Source: Nonomuraea sp. NBC_00507 (lineage in GTDB: Bacteria > Actinomycetota > Actinomycetes > Streptosporangiales > Streptosporangiaceae). Taken from it: DNA of 64,000 nt. The notes under the pieces are model-generated. The model was given only the letters and a program-made list of their open reading frames with translations. It searched no databases and was not told where the DNA came from. Numbering within the stretch: position 1 is the first letter of the stretch; every line of letters starts with the position of its first letter. The DNA lies in assembly GCF_036013525.1 (NCBI RefSeq), contig NZ_CP107853.1:3844001-3908000 (forward strand), in the 5' to 3' direction. The position numbers and the translations under genes are program-made. Positions 59,023-64,000 of the stretch are shown one piece after another.

Positions 59023-62000
59023 CCCCCGTCGAACTCGCCGGAAAGCTCGGCATTCTTCCCCCCACGAGCGAGCAGGCCGTGGTCATCGAGGCCCCGCTGG
59101 AGCCGATGGTGGTCATGGCCGGCGCGGGCTCGGGCAAGAGCGAGACCATGGCCGGGCGCGTGGTCTGGCTGGTGGCCAACGGCCTGGTCAAGCCGGAGAA
59201 CGTGCTGGGCCTGACTTTCACCCGCAAGGCGGCCGCCGAGCTGGCCACTCGGGTCAGGGAACGCCTCACCGGACTGGCGGAGGCGGGCCTGGTCGAGCCG
59301 GGCGCGCTCGACAACGAGCCGACGGTCTCCACCTACCACGCCTACGCCGCCCGCCTGGTGACCGACCACGCCCTGCGCGAGGGTCTGGAGCCGACCATGC
59401 GGCTGGTCACGCCGGCCGTGTCCTGGCAGCTCGCCTCGCGGGTGGTGGCGATGTACGACGGGCCGATGGACAAGATCGAGCTGGGCCCGCCGTCGGTCAC
59501 CGCCGCCGTGCTGGAGCTGGCCGGCGAGTTGTCGGAGCACCTGCGTACGCCGGCCGACGTCCGGCGGGTGGGGGAGTGGCTGCGCGAACGGCATGACGTG
59601 CTGCCGGGCAGGAAGACGCTCGCCCAGCGCAAGCCGGTGGACGTGCATGCCGCGCGGGAGCAGCTGCTGCCGCTGGTGGAGGCGTACGAGCGGCTGAAGC
59701 GAAGCCGGGAGGTCATCGACTACGGCGACCAGATGGCGCTGGCCGCCAGGATTGCCGCCAACCACAAAGAAGTGGGACAGATCGAGCGCGAGCGTTATGC
59801 GGTGGTCCTGCTGGATGAGTACCAGGACACCAGCCACGCCCAGCTCGTCCTGCTGCGCTCGCTGTTCAGTGGCGGCCACGCGGTGACGGCCGTCGGCGAC
59901 CCCTGCCAGTCGATTTACGGCTGGCGCGGCGCCTCCGCAGGCAACCTTCGCCGTTTTTCCCGAGATTTCCGGACAAGTTCGGGGGACCCGGCCCCCGTCC
60001 GCCAGCTCAGCGTCAGCTTCCGCAACGGCGACCGCGTCCTGGACGTGGCCGCCCGCGTCCAGCTCCCGCTCCGCATGGAGGCCCGCGAGGTCCCCGTCCT
60101 CGTCCCCGGCCCCAACCGGGTCGACCGGGGCCGCGTGACCTGCGCTTTCCATGAGACCGCCGAGGACGAGGCCAGGTGGGTCGCCGACGGCATCGCCAAG
60201 ATCCTCGGCCAGCAGGTCGCCCCCGACGGGCTGCCGTGGGGCGAGAAGGAACGCAAGAAGACCCTCGCCATCCAGCCCCAGGACGTCGCGATTCTGGCCA
60301 GGAAACGCTCGCAGTTCCCGGCGCTGCGCCGGGCCCTGGAGGAACGCGACATCCCGGTCGAGGTGGTCGGCCTCGGCGGCCTGCTGACCGTGCCCGAGGT
60401 GAGCGACATCGTCGCCACCCTCCGCGTCCTCTACGACGCGACCGCCGGTGACGCGCTGGCCAGGCTGATGGCCGGGCCGCGCTGGCGGATCGGGCCTGCT
60501 GACCTGCGGGTGCTGGGGGAGCACGCCAGGCAGCTGGCCCGCGAGCTGAGCGAGAGCAACCGGGCGGAGGACCCGCTCGACCAGGTGGTGGCCGACCTGG
60601 CCGAAGAGCGCGGGAGCCTGGTGGACGCCCTGGACGAGCTGCCGGACCGGGACGAGTGGCTGGAGGCGTTGTCGCCGCTGGCCCGTACCAGGCTCATCGC
60701 CCTCGCCCACGAGCTCCGGCAGCTCAGGGCGCACACCGCGCAGCCGCTGCCCGATCTGATCAGTGAGGTGGAGCGCAAGCTCGGCCTGGACGTCGAGGTG
60801 GCCGCGCGCAGCGGCACGGTGAGCGCGTTCGCCGCGCGGGCGGACCTGGACGCGTTCCTCGACGCGGCGTCCAGGTTCGCGGGCGACGCCGAGGATCCGA
60901 CGCTCGGGGCGTTCCTGGCCTACCTGCAGGCGGCCGAGAGCGAGGAGTTCGGGCTGGAGGCCGGCCGGGTCGGGGAGAGCAACAGCGTCAAGCTGATGAC
61001 CGTGCACGCCTCCAAGGGCCTGGAATGGCCGATCGTGGTCGTGCCGGGGCTGTCGCAGCTGGTCAGCTCGAAGGGAACGATCACGACGGGCAGCATCTTC
61101 CCCGCCACGCCCGTCATGAACAGCCGGTGGACGGAGAATCCCCGCAAGCTCCCCTACCCGCTGCGCGGCGACGCCGCCGACCTGCCCAGGCTGGGCGGGC
61201 TCAGCAAGGAGGAGTTGGCCGGCTTCGACGAGCAGGGTCGCGAGCGCGACCTGATGGAGGAACGCAGGCTGGCGTACGTGGCCGTGACCCGCGCCCACTA
61301 CCACCTGATCGCCTCCGGTTACCGCTGGGGCACCGCCACCAAGCCGCTGGCGCCGTCGGACTTCCTGCTGGAGATCCGCGACACCGCCGATCGCGTCGCG
61401 TTCTGGGCCGGGGACGTGGCGGAGGGCGCGACGAACCCGCTGCTCGCCGAGCCCGCCGAGGCCGTCTGGCCGGTCACGCCCGAGGGCCTGCGGTACGAGT
61501 CCGTGCTCGACGGCGCCCGGCTGGTCGAGGACGCGCTGGCCGGCACGATGGCCGAGCCTGAGCCCGAAGACGACGAGCCGCTGCGGGCGTATGAGGAGGA
61601 GCGGCTGCGGGCCTGGGAACGCGACACGGAGCTGCTGCTGCGCGAGCGGGAGCTGCACGTGCGCCGGCCCGCCACGATCGTCGAGCTGCCGGCGAAGCTG
61701 ACCGTGTCGTCGCTGGTCACGCTGGCCACCGATCCGCGCGAGCTGGCCCGCAGGATCCGCCGTCCTGTCCCGGTCAAGCCGGCGCCGCTGGCCCGGCGCG
61801 GCACGTCGTTCCACAAGTGGCTGGAGACGCGGTGGGATCAGCAGCGGCTGATCGACGACCTCGAGTTGTACGACGAGCTGGAGGAGGCGGACGTGCGCCT
61901 GGCCGAGCTGCAGGAGCGGTTCGAGCAGAGCGAATGGGCCGATCGGCGGCCGGTCGACATGGAGGTGCCGTTCGAGACCATGATCGGCGACCGGCTGGTG

Positions 62001-62300
62001 CGCGGGCGGATGGACGCCGTGTTCGAGCTGTCCGACGGGGGTTACGAGGTCGTGGACTGGAAGACCGGGCAGCCGCCCAGGGGCAAGGCGGCCAAGGGGG
62101 CGTCGGTGCAGCTGGCGGCGTACCGGCTGGCCTGGTCGCATCTGGCCGGGGTGCCGCTGGAGAAGGTGGCCGCGGCCTTCCACTATGTCCGCGCCAACCG
62201 CACCGTGCGGCCCGTGAACCTGCTCGACGAGGCCGGGCTGGTCGCGCTCATCGAGAGCGTCAAGCTCGTCGATGGTGAAAAGCCGGCTTCGGGTGCATGA
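59016..62300 (+). CDS. adnB: AdnB-like helicase-nuclease subunit
   Basis: This 1094-residue protein starts with GTG inside the adnA end. The motor motifs are TSEQAVVIEAPLEPMVVMAG, Walker A GAGSGKSET, LTFTRKAAAELATRVRERL, VVLLDEYQDTSHAQLV, VGDPCQSIYGWRGASAGNL and LMTVHASKGLEWPIVVVPGL. The nuclease domain has RRGTSFHKWLETRW and YEVVDWKTGQPPRGKAA with VQLAAYRLAW. It forms the heterodimer that unwinds and cuts DNA ends in recombination. Its last 41 bases overlap the 3' end of the opposite-strand decarboxylase gene. Confidence 0.9.
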   Translation: MLTPVELAGKLGILPPTSEQAVVIEAPLEPMVVMAGAGSGKSETMAGRVVWLVANGLVKPENVLGLTFTRKAAAELATRVRERLTGLAEAGLVEPGALDNEPTVSTYHAYAARLVTDHALREGLEPTMRLVTPAVSWQLASRVVAMYDGPMDKIELGPPSVTAAVLELAGELSEHLRTPADVRRVGEWLRERHDVLPGRKTLAQRKPVDVHAAREQLLPLVEAYERLKRSREVIDYGDQMALAARIAANHKEVGQIERERYAVVLLDEYQDTSHAQLVLLRSLFSGGHAVTAVGDPCQSIYGWRGASAGNLRRFSRDFRTSSGDPAPVRQLSVSFRNGDRVLDVAARVQLPLRMEAREVPVLVPGPNRVDRGRVTCAFHETAEDEARWVADGIAKILGQQVAPDGLPWGEKERKKTLAIQPQDVAILARKRSQFPALRRALEERDIPVEVVGLGGLLTVPEVSDIVATLRVLYDATAGDALARLMAGPRWRIGPADLRVLGEHARQLARELSESNRAEDPLDQVVADLAEERGSLVDALDELPDRDEWLEALSPLARTRLIALAHELRQLRAHTAQPLPDLISEVERKLGLDVEVAARSGTVSAFAARADLDAFLDAASRFAGDAEDPTLGAFLAYLQAAESEEFGLEAGRVGESNSVKLMTVHASKGLEWPIVVVPGLSQLVSSKGTITTGSIFPATPVMNSRWTENPRKLPYPLRGDAADLPRLGGLSKEELAGFDEQGRERDLMEERRLAYVAVTRAHYHLIASGYRWGTATKPLAPSDFLLEIRDTADRVAFWAGDVAEGATNPLLAEPAEAVWPVTPEGLRYESVLDGARLVEDALAGTMAEPEPEDDEPLRAYEEERLRAWERDTELLLRERELHVRRPATIVELPAKLTVSSLVTLATDPRELARRIRRPVPVKPAPLARRGTSFHKWLETRWDQQRLIDDLELYDELEEADVRLAELQERFEQSEWADRRPVDMEVPFETMIGDRLVRGRMDAVFELSDGGYEVVDWKTGQPPRGKAAKGASVQLAAYRLAWSHLAGVPLEKVAAAFHYVRANRTVRPVNLLDEAGLVALIESVKLVDGEKPASGA

Positions 62301-63330
62301 GGAAGTCGTGGTGTGAGATGTTCCACGCATAGGCCCCGGCCATCTCGAACACCACCGTGTCCCCCACTCGTGCGGTAGTCACGATTTTTCGGGCAAAAAC
62401 GTCCTTCGGGGTGCACAGCTGGCCGACGAACGTGATCGGCTCGTCGGCGACTCCCGGCCCCTTGCCCGTCCGCAGGATCGTGAAGGGCTGGTCGTGGCCC
62501 TTGGTCACCGGAGTGCGCAGGTGGTGGGTGCCGCCGAGGAGGATGGCGTACGCCTCGCCGCGCACACGTTTCACGTCCACGATCCTGGTCACGTAGTAGC
62601 CGCAGTACGCGGTCAGCGCCCGCCCCGGCTCGATCCGCAGCCGCCGCCCGCGGCCGAGCTCGGCCAGCCCGCTGCCGTAGGCGGCCCAGTCGAACCTGTC
62701 GTCCGGGGCCGCATAGGACACCGCCATGCCGCCGCCGAGGTTGACCTCTTCGTAGGAGTTGTCCAGCAGCGTCCGCGCCAGGTCCAGCAGCTGCGGCGCC
62801 TGGAGGCCGCTGGCAAGGTGGGTGTGCAGGCCGCGAAGCCGTACGCGCGGGCCGAACAGCGGCAGGCACTCCGCCACGCCGGCCTCGTCCATCCCGAACG
62901 GCCCGCTCATCGTGAGCGCCGCGCCCTCGACCGGCAGGTCGGGGTTGACCCGGAGCAGCACGTCGGCCTCCAGCCCGGTGGCGAGGAGACGGCGGAGCTC
63001 GTTCGGCGACTCCACGTGGATGCGGTGGTGCGGCAGGCCCAGCTCGGCGTCGGTCTTGCCGGGACCGCCGAGCGCCACCTTGGCGCCCGGGAAGAGGTTC
63101 GTGATGTGCGCGTGCTCGCCCGCCGACGACACCTCGAATCCGTCCACGTGTCCCGCCAGCACACGCAGCAGCTCGGCGTCCGGATTGGCCTTGACGGCGT
63201 AGTACAGCTCGATGCCTGGGAGCGCCTGCCGCACGGCCGCGACGTGCGCCTCCAGCGCCGGGAGGTCGTAGAGGTAGGCGGGGGCGTCGTCGAGGCTCAG
63301 GGCGGCGTCCTGGACGCGGGCGGGGATCAT
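62260..63330 (-). CDS. Type III PLP-dependent decarboxylase, siderophore-associated
   Basis: This 356-residue enzyme of the alanine-racemase fold (fold type III) has the PLP lysine at position 47 in ELYYAVKANPDAELL. GFEVSSAGEHAHI, LRGLHTHLASGLQ, VNLGGGMAVSY and IEPGRALTAYCGYYV follow. The C-terminal active-site cysteine is in GQLCTPKDV. Relatives decarboxylate ornithine, diaminopimelate or siderophore intermediates (SbnH type). The start overlaps the stop of the siderophore synthetase gene by four bases (ATGA), so it probably works in the same NIS siderophore pathway. The substrate is not determined. Confidence 0.87.
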   Translation of the reverse strand: MIPARVQDAALSLDDAPAYLYDLPALEAHVAAVRQALPGIELYYAVKANPDAELLRVLAGHVDGFEVSSAGEHAHITNLFPGAKVALGGPGKTDAELGLPHHRIHVESPNELRRLLATGLEADVLLRVNPDLPVEGAALTMSGPFGMDEAGVAECLPLFGPRVRLRGLHTHLASGLQAPQLLDLARTLLDNSYEEVNLGGGMAVSYAAPDDRFDWAAYGSGLAELGRGRRLRIEPGRALTAYCGYYVTRIVDVKRVRGEAYAILLGGTHHLRTPVTKGHDQPFTILRTGKGPGVADEPITFVGQLCTPKDVFARKIVTTARVGDTVVFEMAGAYAWNISHHDFLMHPKPAFHHRRA

Positions 63331-64000
63331 GCGAGCGGGTTCGCGATCGGGACGTAACCGGCGGTGCGGTCGGCCGCCCTGGCCCAGCGCACGCCCAGGT
63401 TGGCCTTGGCGGGCAGCGGGGCGCCGGCCAGCAGGTCCGACAGCGGCAGCGGCCAGCCGAGGTCGGCGGCGAGCTTGGCGAGCAGGTCACGGGCGATGCG
63501 CCACAACTCGCGCAGCACCCCGTCGTCGTGCCCGGCCACGGCGGCGGCGATCTCGGTGAGGTGGTTGACGAGCAGGCAGTAGACGACGCGGGCCCAGCCG
63601 CGCTCGGCGTCGTAGGTGAAGGCCCGGGCCACCTCGTGGTGCAGCCCGCCGAGGTCGTGGCGGCCGGCGACGAGCTTGGTGCCCTCCAGGTCGCGGAAGA
63701 CGGCCTGCGCGGGCATCCCGGCCGCGTCCAGGCCGACCAGGACGTTCTGCAGATGGGGCTCCAGTACGACGCCGTGCGCGAAGTACAGCTCCACCACGGG
63801 CAGCGCCACCGCGGACACGTACGCCGACCACCACGCGAGCGGCTCCCGCGCGGGGGCGTCCAGGGCGAGTGCGCCGGCCAGGATCGGGGTCACGCCGGGG
63901 TCGCAGGCGGCCCACGGGCTCTTCCGGATGATCACGCCCAGGCCCTCGTGGAGCCGGGTGCCGAGGGCGGCCGAGCGGTAGCCGGGCTCGGGGAGCCAGC
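63327..64000 (-). CDS. IucA/IucC-family siderophore synthetase, C-terminal part
   Basis: The open frame runs off the right edge; its start is not in the window. The visible C-terminal 220 or so residues include GVIIRKSPWAACDPGVTPIL, VELYFAHGVVLEPHLQNVLV, AVFRDLEGTKLV, FTYDAERGWARVVYCLLVNH and PAKANLGVRWAR. These are the FhuF-like and palm segments of NRPS-independent (NIS) siderophore synthetases, which adenylate a carboxylate and join it to an amine or alcohol. HLQNVLV and RDLEGTK are hallmarks. Coupled to the decarboxylase downstream. Confidence 0.88.
   Translation of the reverse strand, partial: WLPEPGYRSAALGTRLHEGLGVIIRKSPWAACDPGVTPILAGALALDAPAREPLAWWSAYVSAVALPVVELYFAHGVVLEPHLQNVLVGLDAAGMPAQAVFRDLEGTKLVAGRHDLGGLHHEVARAFTYDAERGWARVVYCLLVNHLTEIAAAVAGHDDGVLRELWRIARDLLAKLAADLGWPLPLSDLLAGAPLPAKANLGVRWARAADRTAGYVPIANPLA

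Noticed and set aside
58851..62330. 1159-codon minus-strand frame opposite adnB
   Set aside because: No recognisable motif and compositionally biased; adnB on the plus strand has all helicase and nuclease motifs.

Overview
The window is from a high-GC actinomycete. The intact chromosomal genes on the right (about 44-64 kb) have strongly GC-rich codons, GTG starts and tight overlaps. The mycosin-type proteases, the AdnAB helicase-nuclease pair and MoeZ are typical of Actinobacteria, and the overall style suggests a Nonomuraea or Streptosporangium relative. That genus-level assignment is an inference.

Region 1 (1-34.4 kb) is a decayed surface-polysaccharide locus full of insertion sequences. 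The surviving biosynthetic genes are a GT2 and a GT4 glycosyltransferase, an NAD-dependent sugar epimerase, a Wzx-like flippase, a glutamine-dependent asparagine synthetase, a DUF4012 protein, two FkbM methyltransferases, a broken second GT4 and an O-antigen-ligase/polymerase-like membrane protein. Several have visibly lower GC than the rest of the window. Between them lie complete or broken elements of the IS1634, IS630, IS4, ISAzo13, IS3, IS21, ISL3, Mu/Tn7-like, IS110, IS5, ISAs1, IS1182, IS701 and serine-recombinase types. Insertion order can be read directly in three places: ISAzo13 inside IS4 inside IS630 (1-4.5 kb), ISL3 inside a Mu-type transposase gene (10.8-12.9 kb), and IS1182 inside an IS5-family element (25.2-27.5 kb). 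Each has target duplications or matched terminal repeats.

Region 2 (34.8-44 kb) is the most unusual part. It holds six genes for small secreted proteins that start MPxxK (MPKF, MPTF or MPKL). Five share a basic-to-amide-rich core (K-[VI]-[RK]-I-W/H-I-H-N) followed by Q/N-rich, acidic or repeat tails; the sixth has the same leader and signal peptide but an Ala/Cys/Asp low-complexity body. Each gene has a conserved 5' leader with a GGGGG-rich ribosome site. Most leaders carry an A/T-rich hairpin whose stem covaries between copies, and further long hairpins lie upstream and downstream. A unit of about 1 kb has been duplicated (35.3-36.2 and 39.4-40.4 kb). A MmyB-type XRE regulator and a larger secreted protein sit in the same array. 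I recognise no known family; this is the best candidate here for an undescribed system.

Region 3 (44-64 kb) is ordinary chromosome. It encodes an alpha/beta hydrolase, MoeZ, two tandem pairs of a membrane-anchored protein and a mycosin-like S8 protease, a small unknown protein, an alkyltransferase-like (ATL) protein, a CDP-glycerol glycerophosphotransferase-like protein, a Nudix protein with a degraded Nudix box, a SAM methyltransferase behind repeated palindromic sites, adnA-adnB, and (convergent) a type III PLP decarboxylase translationally coupled to an IucA/IucC siderophore synthetase that runs off the right edge.
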